Below, piece by piece: positions 9,322-17,567 of a stretch of 64,000 nucleotides of DNA (the first letter of the stretch is position 1; the number at the start of each line of letters is the position of its first letter). The DNA comes from Pelomicrobium methylotrophicum (GTDB lineage: Bacteria; Pseudomonadota; Gammaproteobacteria; Burkholderiales; UBA6910). Location: assembly GCF_008014345.1 (NCBI RefSeq), contig NZ_VPFL01000005.1, forward strand, positions 1 to 64,000, in the 5' to 3' direction. The notes beneath the pieces are model-generated. The model was not told the origin of the DNA. It saw only the letters and a program-made list of their open reading frames with translations, and did no database searches. A program made the position numbers and the translations under genes.

Positions 9322-9444
9322 CGGCGGCGGGAGCCGTTCCAGCGAAGGGGGCGCCCACGGTTTTCCCTTCCCGAGGGTGCGCCGTAAGGGGACAGCGCGG
9401 CATCAAGGGGTCGTCCCAAGCCCGTAACCCTGGCGTTGCTGCTG

Positions 9445-9450
9445 TATAAT
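9445..9450 (+). promoter_or_regulatory. TATAAT -10 box very close to the kinase start
   Basis: A perfect TATAAT stands 9 bases before the ATG at 9460. Transcription would start only a few bases before the start codon, and no Shine-Dalgarno sequence fits between, so the mRNA may be leaderless. No good -35 hexamer is evident. The motif is rare in such GC-rich DNA. Confidence 0.4.
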
Positions 9451-9459
9451 CAAGCGCCT

Positions 9460-10395
9460 ATGCGGACGTTGATCTGCGGCTCCATCGCCTACGACACGAT
9501 CATGGTGTTTCGTGATCGGTTCAGGAACCACATCCTTCCTGACCAGATTCATATTTTGAACGTGGCGTTCCTGGTGCCGGACCTGCGGCGGGAGTTTGGC
9601 GGCTGCGCCGGCAACATCGCCTACAACCTGAAGCTGCTGGGCGGGGAGCCGGTGGTGATGGCCACTGTGGGCGAAGATTCCCAGCCTTACGACGCGCGGC
9701 TGGAGCGGCTCCAACTCGAGCGCACCCACGTGCGGCGAGTGGAGGGAACCTACACGGCCCAGGCCTTCATCACCACCGACCTGGACGACAACCAGATCAC
9801 CGCCTTTCACCCGGGGGCCATGAACCATTCCCACTTGAACAGTGTCCATGAAGCCGAGGGCATCGGGCTCGGAATCGTGGCGCCAGACGGCCGGGAGGGC
9901 ATGCTCAGACACGCTCGGGAGTTCCAGGAGGCGGGTATCCCGTTCGTGTTCGATCCAGGCCAGGGGCTGCCGATGTTCAATGGGGGTGAGCTCCTCGACT
10001 TCATCGACGCAGCCGACTATGTGGCGGCGAACGACTATGAGGCGAAGCTCATGCAGGAGCGCACCGGCCTTTCGGTGGAGGCGTTGGCGCGGCGCGTGAA
10101 GGCCTTCGTGGTGACCCGGGGCGCCCAAGGGTCGGTGATCCATGCCGAGGGCCGCGAGATCCGAATTCCGTGCGTGCGGGCAGAAGCAGTGGTGGATCCC
10201 ACCGGCTGTGGCGATGCTTACCGGGCCGGGCTTCTGTACGCCATCGCCCACGGATTGAGCCTGGAAGACGCGGGACGGTTGGCCTCGGTGATGGGCGCGA
10301 TCAAGATCGCTCATCGGGGCGCCCAGAACCACCAGCCTACGCGTGCTGAGATCGACGAACGCTTTTTTGAAGCGTTTGGATATCGTCTGTGGTAG
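9460..10395 (+). CDS. PfkB-family carbohydrate/adenosine kinase
   Basis: The protein has 311 residues from ATG 9460; the in-frame TTG at 9436 lies upstream of the -10 box and is not favoured. The N-terminal PfkB signature is GGCAGNIAYNLKLLGG, where the substrate nucleoside or sugar binds. The C-terminal ATP/anion-hole signature is DPTGCGDAYRAGLL, with the catalytic Asp in GCGDAYR. These enzymes phosphorylate sugars or adenosine using ATP in the cytoplasm; proteobacterial members like this are often annotated as adenosine or ribokinase-like, and the substrate cannot be told from sequence. A lipoprotein gene follows 12 bases downstream. Confidence 0.88.
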   Translation: MRTLICGSIAYDTIMVFRDRFRNHILPDQIHILNVAFLVPDLRREFGGCAGNIAYNLKLLGGEPVVMATVGEDSQPYDARLERLQLERTHVRRVEGTYTAQAFITTDLDDNQITAFHPGAMNHSHLNSVHEAEGIGLGIVAPDGREGMLRHAREFQEAGIPFVFDPGQGLPMFNGGELLDFIDAADYVAANDYEAKLMQERTGLSVEALARRVKAFVVTRGAQGSVIHAEGREIRIPCVRAEAVVDPTGCGDAYRAGLLYAIAHGLSLEDAGRLASVMGAIKIAHRGAQNHQPTRAEIDERFFEAFGYRLW

Positions 10396-10407
10396 CAGGA
10401 GAGCGTG

Positions 10408-10863
10408 ATGAACAAACGGATCGCGGCATGGATGTTCGTCGCCGTCGCGGCGGCGGTGGCGGGATGTGCCCCCAGCCTATCGGGCGGCGCTTATAGCCGG
10501 GAACAGGTTCGCAAGGAGCAGACCGTGCGCCTGGGCGTGGTGCAGAGCGTGCGCCCGGTCACGATCGAAGGCACCAAGACGCCGGTGGGGGCGGCCGCCG
10601 GTGCGGCCGTGGGCGGCATTGCCGGCAGCGAGATCGGACATGGCCGCGGCGCTGCTGTCGGCGCCATCGGCGGCGCCGTGCTGGGCGGCCTCGCGGGGGC
10701 AGCGGCCGAGGAAGCCTTGACTCGGCGACCGGGGTTGGAGATCACGGTGAAGCTGGACCATGGCGGCTTGATCGCGGTGACCCAGGAAGCCGACGAGCGC
10801 TTTGAACCCGGCGACCGGGTGAGGGTCGTCTCTGGCGGGGGCGTGACCCGCGTGACCCACTGA
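10408..10863 (+). CDS. glycine-zipper outer-membrane lipoprotein (SlyB/Pcp-like)
   Basis: The protein has 151 residues with a lipoprotein signal ending in VAGCAP, so Cys20 should be acylated. The centre has a glycine-zipper 2TM segment (GAAAGAAVGGIAGSEIGHGR, then AVGAIGGAVLGGLAGAAAEE) that would insert in a membrane. The C-terminal part is a small beta domain (VKLDHGGLIAVTQEAD..., GDRVRVVSG). SlyB-type lipoproteins stabilise the outer membrane. The ATG at 10408 follows AGGAGAGCGTG; a GTG one codon earlier is also possible. Confidence 0.88.
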   Translation: MNKRIAAWMFVAVAAAVAGCAPSLSGGAYSREQVRKEQTVRLGVVQSVRPVTIEGTKTPVGAAAGAAVGGIAGSEIGHGRGAAVGAIGGAVLGGLAGAAAEEALTRRPGLEITVKLDHGGLIAVTQEADERFEPGDRVRVVSGGGVTRVTH

Positions 10864-11002
10864 GCGCGACGCGGCCGTCACGCCGCTGTCATAGCGTGTT
10901 CAACGAAGCTTGACTGCTCCTTCACCAACGCCTCACGGTTCTGACCTGAAGTGCCGCCGACGGGGAAGAGTTCAACCATGGGGGGTCGGCCGTCGCCGAG
11001 GC

Positions 11003-11154
11003 AAGGGTTATTTGCGCCCGGGCGCCTGGGTGGCGGCGGTCCGGCGTGGGATCCCGATTTCAACACCGCGGATTTTCTCGTCATGTTGTCCATGCAGCGG
11101 ATGAGCGGGCGCTATGCCCGCCACTTTCTGGAAAATCAAGCCTGGCTCCGATAG
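11003..11154 (+). pseudogene. OlsB-like GNAT acyltransferase, C-terminal remnant with frameshift
   Basis: From 11003 the codons read KGYLRPGAWV, the pre-terminal segment of the hemolysin-like GNAT family that includes the ornithine N-acyltransferase OlsB. About 30 bases on, the match moves to another frame: GGGPAWDPDFNTADFLVMLS, then MQRMSGRYARHFLENQAWLR and stop at 11154. In this family PAWDPDFNTADF and RYARHF form the usual end. Nothing upstream to 10863 restores the rest of the gene. The next gene is a PlsC-type acyltransferase like OlsA, which normally follows olsB, so position supports the identification. Confidence 0.6.
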
Positions 11155-12034
11155 TCCCATCGGCCCCCTGTGGCGGGTGATGCGCCTGCTACATCACTTG
11201 GCGGCGGGCCTTGCGCGTGTCACGTTCCAGTACCCGAAACTGGACGCGGGTGCCCGCGCGCGCGTGATGCGCCGCTGGTCGCTGGAGCTGCTGCGCATTC
11301 TGGGCGTCCAACTCTCGGTGCGCGGCGATCCGCCCGGTATCAAGCCCCGCCTGGGCGTGGTCGTGGCGAACCACGTCTCCTGGCTGGACATCTTCGTCAT
11401 CTCGGCGATCAGTCCGTGTCGCTTCGTGGCCAAGTCCGACATCCGGCGCTGGCCGGTCATCGGCTACCTCTGCGACCGGGCGGGGACCCTGTTCATCGAG
11501 CGCACCCGGCGCCGCGACACGGCGCGCATCAACGAGCAGATCCGCGCGCTGCTCCTGAGCGGCGAGCGCATGGCGATTTTCCCCGAGGGAACCACTACCG
11601 ACGGCACCGAACTGAAGCCCTTCCACGCCTCGCTTCTGCAGCCCGCCGTCGAGGTCCAAGCGCCGGTGTACCCGGCCGCCCTTCGCTACCGAGACGCATC
11701 GGGTGCGCTTTCCAAGGCCGTGCCCTACTACGGTGACATGAGCTTCGCCGAATCGCTCAAGCGCATCCTGCGAGAGCCGCGGATCTACGCCGAGCTCATT
11801 TTCTGCGACCCGATCGATGCCCGCGGCCTCACTCGCTACGATCTCGTCCGTGGCGCGGAGCAGGCGATCGCGAGCGCCCTGCGCCTGCCGACTCCCCGCA
11901 GGGGACCTGGAAAACGCGCCGGTCCTCCAGACGAAACGCCGTCAGCTTCCCCCCCCACACACACCCCGTATCCAGCGCCGCCAGATGCTCAGTCAAGCGC
12001 AACCCCTGCGCTGCCCAGTGTCCGCAGACGATGA
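11114..12034 (+). CDS. PlsC-type lysophospholipid/lyso-ornithine-lipid acyltransferase
   Basis: The 1-acylglycerol-3-phosphate acyltransferase fold is shown by the catalytic NHVSWLDIF (H-x4-D) and the phosphate-binding FPEGTTTDG motif. An N-terminal hydrophobic stretch suggests membrane association on the cytoplasmic face. The gene follows a broken olsB-like remnant, so it may be an OlsA that adds the second acyl chain of ornithine lipids; a phosphatidate-forming role is the alternative. The ATG at 11114 lies inside the remnant, and ATG 11180 (MRLLHHLAAG) is an equally plausible start. The last 45 or so residues, rich in Pro, Ser and Arg, are encoded antisense to the 3' end of apaH and are probably not functional. 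Confidence 0.85.
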   Translation: MPATFWKIKPGSDSPIGPLWRVMRLLHHLAAGLARVTFQYPKLDAGARARVMRRWSLELLRILGVQLSVRGDPPGIKPRLGVVVANHVSWLDIFVISAISPCRFVAKSDIRRWPVIGYLCDRAGTLFIERTRRRDTARINEQIRALLLSGERMAIFPEGTTTDGTELKPFHASLLQPAVEVQAPVYPAALRYRDASGALSKAVPYYGDMSFAESLKRILREPRIYAELIFCDPIDARGLTRYDLVRGAEQAIASALRLPTPRRGPGKRAGPPDETPSASPPTHTPYPAPPDAQSSATPALPSVRRR

Positions 12035-12689
12035 AATGATCGCGGCTGCGCCGCTCGGGCACGGCGTACCACGGCACGCAACCGGACGGCGCCTCTTCGG
12101 GCGTGCCCTTGTGGGAAAACTCCATCCGACCGTCCCGCGTCACGACCCGCAGGCGAGTCATGGCGTTGACGACGACCCGCAGTCGATCGTAGCCGGTGAG
12201 GCGCTCGTCCCAGCGGTCCGGCTGGTTGCCGTACAGGTGACGGCAAAGCCCGTCCAGATCCTCCACCAGCGCCCGCTCGACTTCGCGTCCCAAGGCCAGC
12301 GCCTGGGGGATGCTCCATTGGGGTAGCAGCCCTGCGTGCACCAAGACGGTCTTGCCCTCGGCGTGGATGAGGGGGCGGCGGCGCAGCCAGTCGAGCAGCT
12401 CTTCCCGGTCCGGGGCGCGCAGCACGGGCTGCAGCGTATCCTGGCGGTGCATCCGCTCGACCCCCCGGGCCACCATGAGCAAATGCAGGTCATGGTTTCC
12501 GAGCACCGTCACCGCCGTCTGTCCCAGGCTTTTCACGAAGCGCAGCACCTCGAGGGACGCGGGCCCGCGATTGACCAGGTCGCCGGTGAACCATAACCGG
12601 TCCTGGTTCGGATCGAAGCGCACTTCCTCCAGCAGGCGCTGCAGGGGCGCGAGGCAGCCTTGGAGGTCGCCGATTGCGTACGTGGCCAT
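11829..12689 (-). CDS. apaH: symmetrical bis(5'-nucleosyl)-tetraphosphatase ApaH
   Basis: This metallophosphatase of 286 residues hydrolyses Ap4A to two ADP. The metal-binding blocks are all present: GDLQGC (residues 7-12), GDLVNRG near 36, GNHD near 64, and later VHAGLLPQW and the C-terminal CGHWAAQGL..LDTGCVWGGKL. The family usually ends soon after the GGKLTA.RLED..LFQV segment; here about 25 extra Arg/Ser/Gly-rich residues run over the acyltransferase 3' end. The two genes are convergent and overlap by 206 bp. The ATG at 12689 gives the canonical MATYAIGDLQGC. Confidence 0.95.
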   Translation of the reverse strand: MATYAIGDLQGCLAPLQRLLEEVRFDPNQDRLWFTGDLVNRGPASLEVLRFVKSLGQTAVTVLGNHDLHLLMVARGVERMHRQDTLQPVLRAPDREELLDWLRRRPLIHAEGKTVLVHAGLLPQWSIPQALALGREVERALVEDLDGLCRHLYGNQPDRWDERLTGYDRLRVVVNAMTRLRVVTRDGRMEFSHKGTPEEAPSGCVPWYAVPERRSRDHFIVCGHWAAQGLRLTEHLAALDTGCVWGGKLTAFRLEDRRVFQVPCGESAGAGRSRSPAPRHGRDRSE

Positions 12690-12708
12690 CGCGATTGCGT
12701 GGGTGTCG

Positions 12709-12743
12709 GAAAAACAAAAAAGGCGCAGACCCGGTCTGCGCCT
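12709..12743 (-). terminator. intrinsic terminator of the cytochrome c gene
   Basis: On the minus strand, after the cytochrome stop at 12760, AGGCGCAGACC pairs with GGTCTGCGCCT (12721-12743), then TTTTTGTTTTT (12709-12720) follows. This is a textbook rho-independent terminator, placed between the cytochrome gene and apaH. Confidence 0.85.
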
Positions 12744-12759
12744 GGGGGGCTGCTCGCGT

Positions 12760-13299
12760 TTACCTTGCGTGATCCACCAGGTAGTCCACTGCAGCCTTGA
12801 CCGCCGCGTCGGGTAGGCTGACGTTGCCGCCCTTGGGCGGCATGGCGCCCTTGCCCTTCAGCGCACTCACGTACAGCCCTTCCTTGCCTTGGGCGATGCG
12901 GGGTGCCCAGGCGGCCTTGTCACCGAACTTCGGGGCGCCTGCCACACCGGTGGCATGACAGGCGGCGCAAGTCTTCTGGTACACCGTCTGGCCGTCGTCG
13001 GCCGCCGCCTGAGCCGGTGCGTCCGCGGCTGGGGTCGGCGCGGGAGCGGCCGCAGCGAGCTTGGCTTCCGCCTCGGCGGCCGGCGTTCCTGCCACGACCA
13101 GCGTGCCCACCGGCTTCAGCCGCTGGGCCACTGCTTCCGGCGTCATCGCCTCTTTGGGCGCTTTGATTCCACCGGTGACCAGGTTCGCCACCATCACGAT
13201 GACGACGACCGGCACGAGAAAGGCCAGCACGACCGTGATGGCCAACTGCTTCGGGGTCTTGATTGGAGAGGAGTGCTCTTCGATGCGTATGTCTGCCAT
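12760..13299 (-). CDS. membrane-anchored cytochrome c5-type protein
   Basis: The protein has 179 residues. After a short cytoplasmic start (MADIRIEEHSSPIKTPKQ) comes one membrane helix at about 20-42, then an Ala/Pro-rich linker and a C-terminal class I cytochrome c domain. The heme motif is CAACH (KTCAACHATG) and the distal Met is in GAMPPKGG. Cytochrome c5 proteins carry electrons in the periplasm, often to terminal oxidases. A longer frame extends upstream to 13536 but runs antisense through tRNA-Arg, so the ATG at 13299 is chosen. An intrinsic terminator follows. Confidence 0.92.
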   Translation of the reverse strand: MADIRIEEHSSPIKTPKQLAITVVLAFLVPVVVIVMVANLVTGGIKAPKEAMTPEAVAQRLKPVGTLVVAGTPAAEAEAKLAAAAPAPTPAADAPAQAAADDGQTVYQKTCAACHATGVAGAPKFGDKAAWAPRIAQGKEGLYVSALKGKGAMPPKGGNVSLPDAAVKAAVDYLVDHAR

Positions 13300-13409
13300 G
13301 CCAAGTCTCGGGCGCAAAAAAATTCTTGAAATTATAGCGGCTTTGCCGGGGACGCTCAAAGCGTGGGCGTGGACGCTCCCGCGGGAAATCGGCATAATAA
13401 AGCCCCCAC

Positions 13410-13486
13410 GCGCCCGTAGCTCAGCTGGATAGAGTGTCGGCCTCCGGAGCCGAAGGTCGTGAGTTCGAATCTCGCCGGGCGCGCCA
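13410..13486 (+). tRNA. tRNA-Arg (CCG)
   Basis: A 77-base cloverleaf with encoded CCA. Acceptor GCGCCCG pairs with CGGGCGC (13476-13482). The D arm is GCTCAGCTGGATAGAGT, the anticodon stem TCGGC/GCCGA encloses loop CTCCGGA with anticodon CCG, and the T arm is GTGAG-TTCGAAT-CTCGC. A CATAAT-like -10 box lies just upstream at about 13393, and a T-run follows the CCA. Confidence 0.96.
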
Positions 13487-13606
13487 TTTTTCCTCTCCTT
13501 TCGCTTTTCCTTGGAACGGCAAAGCCCCTCGTGCAAGGGGCCGAGGCATGCCCCCGGGGCGCTGGGGTCGCCTTGTCAGCGCAGGCTGGGAAAGGAGCCG
13601 CGCAGG

Positions 13607-14725
13607 CTAGAGGGCCAGCACCCGCGTCGGCTCCGCGTAAGGCAGCCCCAGGGCCTCGGCCACACCGCGGTGGGTGATGCGCCCGCGGCAGATGTTTAAC
13701 CCGTCGCGCAAATGCGGGTCGTCCTGCATCGCTCGCTGCCAGCCCTTGTCGGCGAGCGCCAGCACGAAGGGCAGTGTGGCGTGGTTGAGCGCGTAGGTGG
13801 AGGTATGGGGCACCGCGCCCGGCATGTTGGCCACGCAGTAGTGCACCACGCCTTCTTCCACGTAAGTGGGCTCGGCGTGGGTGGTGGGCCGCGAGGTCTC
13901 GACGCAGCCGCCCTGGTCGATGGAGACGTCGACGATCGCTGAGCCCGGTTTCATGGCCCGCACCAAGTCCCGCGTCACAAGCTTGGGCGCGGCGGCACCC
14001 GGGATCAGCACCGCCCCGATCACCAGTTCCGCTGCCAGGACATGCGCCTCGATGTTGTGACGGTTGGAGAAGCACGTCATGCAGCGGGCACCCAGCATGT
14101 GGTCGATGCGGCGCAGCCGCTCCACCGAGCGGTCCAGGACCGTCACCTGGGCGCCCGTGCCCACGGCCATCTGCGCTGCGTTCGTTCCTACGACGCCAGC
14201 GCCGAGGATGACGATGCTTGCCGCCGGCACGCCGGGCACGCCCCCCAGCAGCACGCCCATGCCACCGTTCTCGCGCTCCAGGCACCGGGCGCCGGCCTGG
14301 ATCGCCATGCGCCCGGCCACTTCCGACATGGGCGCGAGCAGCGGAAGCTCCCCGCTGGGCGAGGTGACCGTCTCGTAGGCCACTGCCACCACGCCGCTCT
14401 TCATGAGGTCCCGGGCCTGCTCGGGATCGGGGGCGAGATGGAGGTAAGCGAAGAGGATCTGGTTTTCCTTGAGGCGCGCGCGCTCGACCGCCTGGGGCTC
14501 TTTGACCTTCACGATCATTTCAGCGCGGGCGTAGACCTCGTCGGCGGAGTCCACCACTTCAGCGCCGGCTCCCAGGTACTCGGTGTCGGTGGCACCGATG
14601 CCGGCGCCCGCGCCCCGTTCCACGATGACCCGATGGCCGTGGGCCGTCACCTCTTTCACGCTCGCCGGCGTGAGGCCCACCCGGTACTCGTGGGTCTTGA
14701 TCTCCTTGGGCACACCGATCAACAC
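13607..14725 (-). CDS. ald: alanine dehydrogenase
   Basis: This 372-residue enzyme interconverts L-alanine and pyruvate plus ammonia with NAD(H). It starts with the family hallmark [19 protein letters not shown], and the NAD-binding Rossmann glycines are in [33 protein letters not shown] and [14 protein letters not shown] are further conserved blocks. The start is a GTG at 14725 with AAAGGAGAAG eight bases upstream; the longer frame to 14884 adds an Arg-rich stretch and is rejected. Length matches the family. It may supply pyruvate from alanine or recycle ammonia. Confidence 0.96.
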   Translation of the reverse strand: MLIGVPKEIKTHEYRVGLTPASVKEVTAHGHRVIVERGAGAGIGATDTEYLGAGAEVVDSADEVYARAEMIVKVKEPQAVERARLKENQILFAYLHLAPDPEQARDLMKSGVVAVAYETVTSPSGELPLLAPMSEVAGRMAIQAGARCLERENGGMGVLLGGVPGVPAASIVILGAGVVGTNAAQMAVGTGAQVTVLDRSVERLRRIDHMLGARCMTCFSNRHNIEAHVLAAELVIGAVLIPGAAAPKLVTRDLVRAMKPGSAIVDVSIDQGGCVETSRPTTHAEPTYVEEGVVHYCVANMPGAVPHTSTYALNHATLPFVLALADKGWQRAMQDDPHLRDGLNICRGRITHRGVAEALGLPYAEPTRVLAL

Positions 14726-14831
14726 CTGACTTCTCCTTTCCCGCAGCGGGTCTGGTGCCCGCCCGTTTGACGCGCGGGGCGCCACGGCAGTTTCAGACAC
14801 CAGGGGACGGTTCGGGCGTGGGCGGCTGTGG

Positions 14832-15698
14832 TCACCGCGGCGCCTCGCGCAGGCCCGCCACCAGCGCCTCGTAACCCTGGTCATCGGGCCCGATCACGCC
14901 GTGACGGATCAGGCAGTCCAGGATGACCAGGGCGGAATCCAGGGTGAAGGGATCCCCGTCCACGATTCGCCTAGGCAGGGACCGGAACTCCACTCGGTGG
15001 AACTCGGACACCTCGCCGTCGGTGTTCCGGGGTGAGAGATCCGGCGGCAGCCACAGGTCGTGGACAAAGATCACCTCCGACTGCACCCCCTCGGGCACCT
15101 CTCGCAGGAGCCGCACCAGCCCGGCCGGCTGGGCCTTGCGGGCCAGGGGCTCCAGGATGCCCGCTTCCTCGAAGCACTCCCTGACCACCGTCTGCGTCAC
15201 GGTGTGGCCCGCCGCGATGCCGCCGCCCACCAGGTTGTCGAGCATGCCTGGATCGATGGGTTTGGTGGGGCTGCGGCGGGCGATCCACATCTCCACCGCG
15301 CCATCCGCGCGGCGCGTGAGCCCGTTCACGTGGGCGGCGAAGGTGGTGAGACCGAAAGGCCGCGCCGCTGCGCGCTCGATGGCGAAGAGGGGCGCCGCGT
15401 CGAACCGTTCGCGGATGGCATACCGCTCGTGGCGCACGCCGACGATCCAGCCCTCGGCGGCGAGCGTCTCCACCGCCCTGTCCAGCGCCTCGGTTCGGGC
15501 CTGGGGCTCCACCAGATCGGGATGAAGCGCCACGCCGAAGTCCCCCACCAGGAAGACCTCCGCCATGGGTTCCAGGCGCTCGGCGAGCCGCGGCGCAACC
15601 CATCCCACCTGCCGGGCGGCGACGTGGAAGGGAAGGTAGTGCCTCGGGTCGAACCGCCTTGCGGCGCGCGTCACCTCGATCAAGGGAGTGAGGTCCAT
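14832..15698 (-). CDS. NUDIX hydrolase with N-terminal DUF4743 domain
   Basis: This 288-residue protein has an N-terminal domain (about 1-120) of the type found in plant/fungal Tpk3-like NUDIX enzymes, then a NUDIX domain. The NUDIX box reads GGGIAAGHTVTQTVVRECFE followed by EAGI: the RE..EE..G core is intact, but the first conserved Glu of the GX5E element is His. Relatives dephosphorylate modified thiamine diphosphates or other nucleoside diphosphates. It lies directly downstream of the aldehyde oxidoreductase operon on the same strand, but nothing ties it to that enzyme. Confidence 0.85.
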   Translation of the reverse strand: MDLTPLIEVTRAARRFDPRHYLPFHVAARQVGWVAPRLAERLEPMAEVFLVGDFGVALHPDLVEPQARTEALDRAVETLAAEGWIVGVRHERYAIRERFDAAPLFAIERAAARPFGLTTFAAHVNGLTRRADGAVEMWIARRSPTKPIDPGMLDNLVGGGIAAGHTVTQTVVRECFEEAGILEPLARKAQPAGLVRLLREVPEGVQSEVIFVHDLWLPPDLSPRNTDGEVSEFHRVEFRSLPRRIVDGDPFTLDSALVILDCLIRHGVIGPDDQGYEALVAGLREAPR

Positions 15699-15765
15699 GG
15701 CGTCGGCGGGCTCCTCCTCAAGGGAAGGCGGCCGGGCGGACGGCCTCCACGGCGCAGGGATCGGT

Positions 15766-16062
15766 TCAGCCGCCGCCGCGGCGGTAGTAAGCGTCGAAGC
15801 GTTGCATGAACTGCTCGATCTCCTGGGGCGTGTAGCCCACGAACTCCAGCGCGACCCCTGTCTGGGGCAGCGTGAGGGAACCGATTTGGCGGGTCCCCTC
15901 GGGCGACAGCCGGATCTCCAGGCGCTTGTCGGGCCCGCTTTTCACCAGGATCGCGGCCGGGTCCTCCGTGTCCGGACGCCGCCCCAGCGCCGCGGGCAAC
16001 GTGCGCATGAAGTCTTTATGGCTGATCGCCAAATGACGCTCGACGTGGACCGCCTCCGCCAT
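15766..16062 (-). CDS. 98-residue protein of unknown function in the aldehyde oxidoreductase operon
   Basis: The protein starts MAEAVHVERHLAISHKDFMR and ends in three glycines (AYYRRGGG). It looks like a small alpha/beta domain with no membrane segment, no cysteines and no recognised motif. The start codon directly abuts the MoaD-like gene stop with no gap, so it is cotranscribed and translationally coupled. Some tungsten aldehyde oxidoreductase operons (aorABCDE type) have a fifth small gene; this could be the equivalent, perhaps in cofactor insertion. That is inference from position only. Confidence 0.7.
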   Translation of the reverse strand: MAEAVHVERHLAISHKDFMRTLPAALGRRPDTEDPAAILVKSGPDKRLEIRLSPEGTRQIGSLTLPQTGVALEFVGYTPQEIEQFMQRFDAYYRRGGG

Positions 16063-16317
16063 TCACCCTCCCGCCACCGGGGGCCAGATGGCCAGCACGT
16101 CGCCATCGTGGAGCCGGTGGCTTGCGCGGGCCTCGCGCTCCACGTATTCGCCGTTTACCAGCGTCAGGTGTACCAGCTTCTCGGGCAGATGAAACTGTTC
16201 CACGACCGAAGCCACCGTGGATCCCTCGGGGAGCGCCAGCTCCAGCGCCCGTTGTCCGCGCGCTTCCTCCGGCAGGTAGTCCTGAAGCATGGCGAACAGC
16301 TTGAGTGTGATCTTCAT
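16063..16317 (-). CDS. MoaD/ThiS-like sulfur carrier protein
   Basis: This 84-residue beta-grasp protein ends in the exposed di-glycine PPVAGG that MoaD proteins use as thiocarboxylate sulfur donor in molybdopterin synthesis. The conserved LHDGDVLAIWPPVAGG tail and central LVNGEYV are visible. Its ATG overlaps the stop of the FAD subunit gene (ATGA), and the unknown 98-residue gene follows at once. A dedicated MoaD in an aldehyde:ferredoxin oxidoreductase operon suggests specialised tungstopterin cofactor supply for that enzyme. Confidence 0.92.
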   Translation of the reverse strand: MKITLKLFAMLQDYLPEEARGQRALELALPEGSTVASVVEQFHLPEKLVHLTLVNGEYVEREARASHRLHDGDVLAIWPPVAGG

Positions 16318-17567
16318 GAAGCCACGCCCTGGGCGCGGGCGAGGTAGGCCTCCATGAGCCGGGTCGGGTCCTTGAGCAGGCGGTCTTTCCATGGCCCCAA
16401 AGGCGTGCGCGACTGGATGAGGCCCCGGATCACGCCCACGTGCTCGGTGAGTCCCAGGCAATTGGCGCCCACCAGCACGTCGTCGTGGAATTCCAGCCGC
16501 AGGTGATGGAAGCGTTCTGCGTCGGTGAGCTCGGCGCCCTCGCCACCGGGCACCCCCATCCACCGGCCGTAGGAAGTGGCCACGAGTCCCATGGTATCGA
16601 GCACGTTCATGGCCAGGCTGCCCGAGAGGGTAGCCCGTTTCCCCGCCATGTTGAGGGCGGCGATGCGCGCTTCATCGGCGGCACTGGGCTGGATGGCGTT
16701 GACGACCCTCTGGCCCGTGCCGAACTCGACGGCTTGGGACACGTCTCCAGCCGCGTAGACGCCCGGGACGCTGGTTTGCATGGTCTCGTCCACCCACACG
16801 CCCACGTCCGTCTTGACACCGCTGCCTTCGAGAAACTCGATGTTGGGCCGCACGCCCGTCGCGTTGATCACCAGGTCTGCTTCCAAGCGGCTGCCATCGC
16901 TCAGGCTGACCTCCAGCGTTGGTGTGCCCGACTTGGCCTCAATCCGCTCGACCCGGGTCGAAGTGTAAACCTTTATGCCTTGGCGTTCCACCCAGCGGCG
17001 GATGAGGTTTCCCGCCGTCTCGCCCATCATGCGGGGCACCAGGCGGTTGCCCATTTCCACCAGCGTGAGCGCCACGCCCCGGGCGACCAGCGGATCCAGG
17101 AGGATGCATCCGATGAAACCCGCGCCCATCTGCACCACGCGTGCGCCGCGTTTTGCCCGCTGCATGATGCGGCGGGCGTCGGCCAAGGTCCAGCAGGGAA
17201 ACACGCCTGGCGAATCGCCGCCGGGTACCGGCGGCGGATTGGGGCGAGAACCGGTGGCGATGAGCAGCCGGTCGTAGTCCAGCGTGCCGCCGTCCTCCAG
17301 GCTCACCCGTCGCGCGGTCGTGTCCACGGCCGCGACGCGGGCTGTTTTGAGCTCGATGCCGAGACGCTTGAAATGATCCGGCGCCTTGCGCAAGTAGGTG
17401 CCGCGCTCGTCGATCTGGCCTTCCAGCAGGTAGGGAATGGCCATGCGCGAGTAGGGCGGATGGGGCTCGTCGCCGATCAGGACGATGTCCGAGGCGGGAT
17501 CTTCCTTGCGCAGGGTCTCCGCGGCAATCACCCCCGCGGGACCGTTGCCGACGATCACGTGCTTCAC
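16314..17567 (-). CDS. FAD-dependent NAD(P)H oxidoreductase subunit of aldehyde oxidoreductase (AorC-like)
   Basis: The protein has 417 residues with two dinucleotide-binding folds: FAD at the start (HVIVGNGPAGVIAAETLRKE) and NAD(P) in the middle (ARVVQMGAGFIGCILLDPLV). GVYAAGDVSQ near the end is the second FAD motif. It resembles NADH:rubredoxin/nitrite reductase-like flavoproteins and matches the third, NADH-reacting subunit of aorABC enzymes. The GTG start at 17567 overlaps the stop of the large subunit (GTGA). Its likely job is electron transfer between the Fe-S subunit and NAD. Confidence 0.88.
   Translation of the reverse strand: MKHVIVGNGPAGVIAAETLRKEDPASDIVLIGDEPHPPYSRMAIPYLLEGQIDERGTYLRKAPDHFKRLGIELKTARVAAVDTTARRVSLEDGGTLDYDRLLIATGSRPNPPPVPGGDSPGVFPCWTLADARRIMQRAKRGARVVQMGAGFIGCILLDPLVARGVALTLVEMGNRLVPRMMGETAGNLIRRWVERQGIKVYTSTRVERIEAKSGTPTLEVSLSDGSRLEADLVINATGVRPNIEFLEGSGVKTDVGVWVDETMQTSVPGVYAAGDVSQAVEFGTGQRVVNAIQPSAADEARIAALNMAGKRATLSGSLAMNVLDTMGLVATSYGRWMGVPGGEGAELTDAERFHHLRLEFHDDVLVGANCLGLTEHVGVIRGLIQSRTPLGPWKDRLLKDPTRLMEAYLARAQGVAS

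Noticed and set aside
13300-13536. Upstream extension of the cytochrome c reading frame
   Set aside because: It runs antisense through the tRNA-Arg gene; the ATG at 13299 gives a proper start before the membrane helix.
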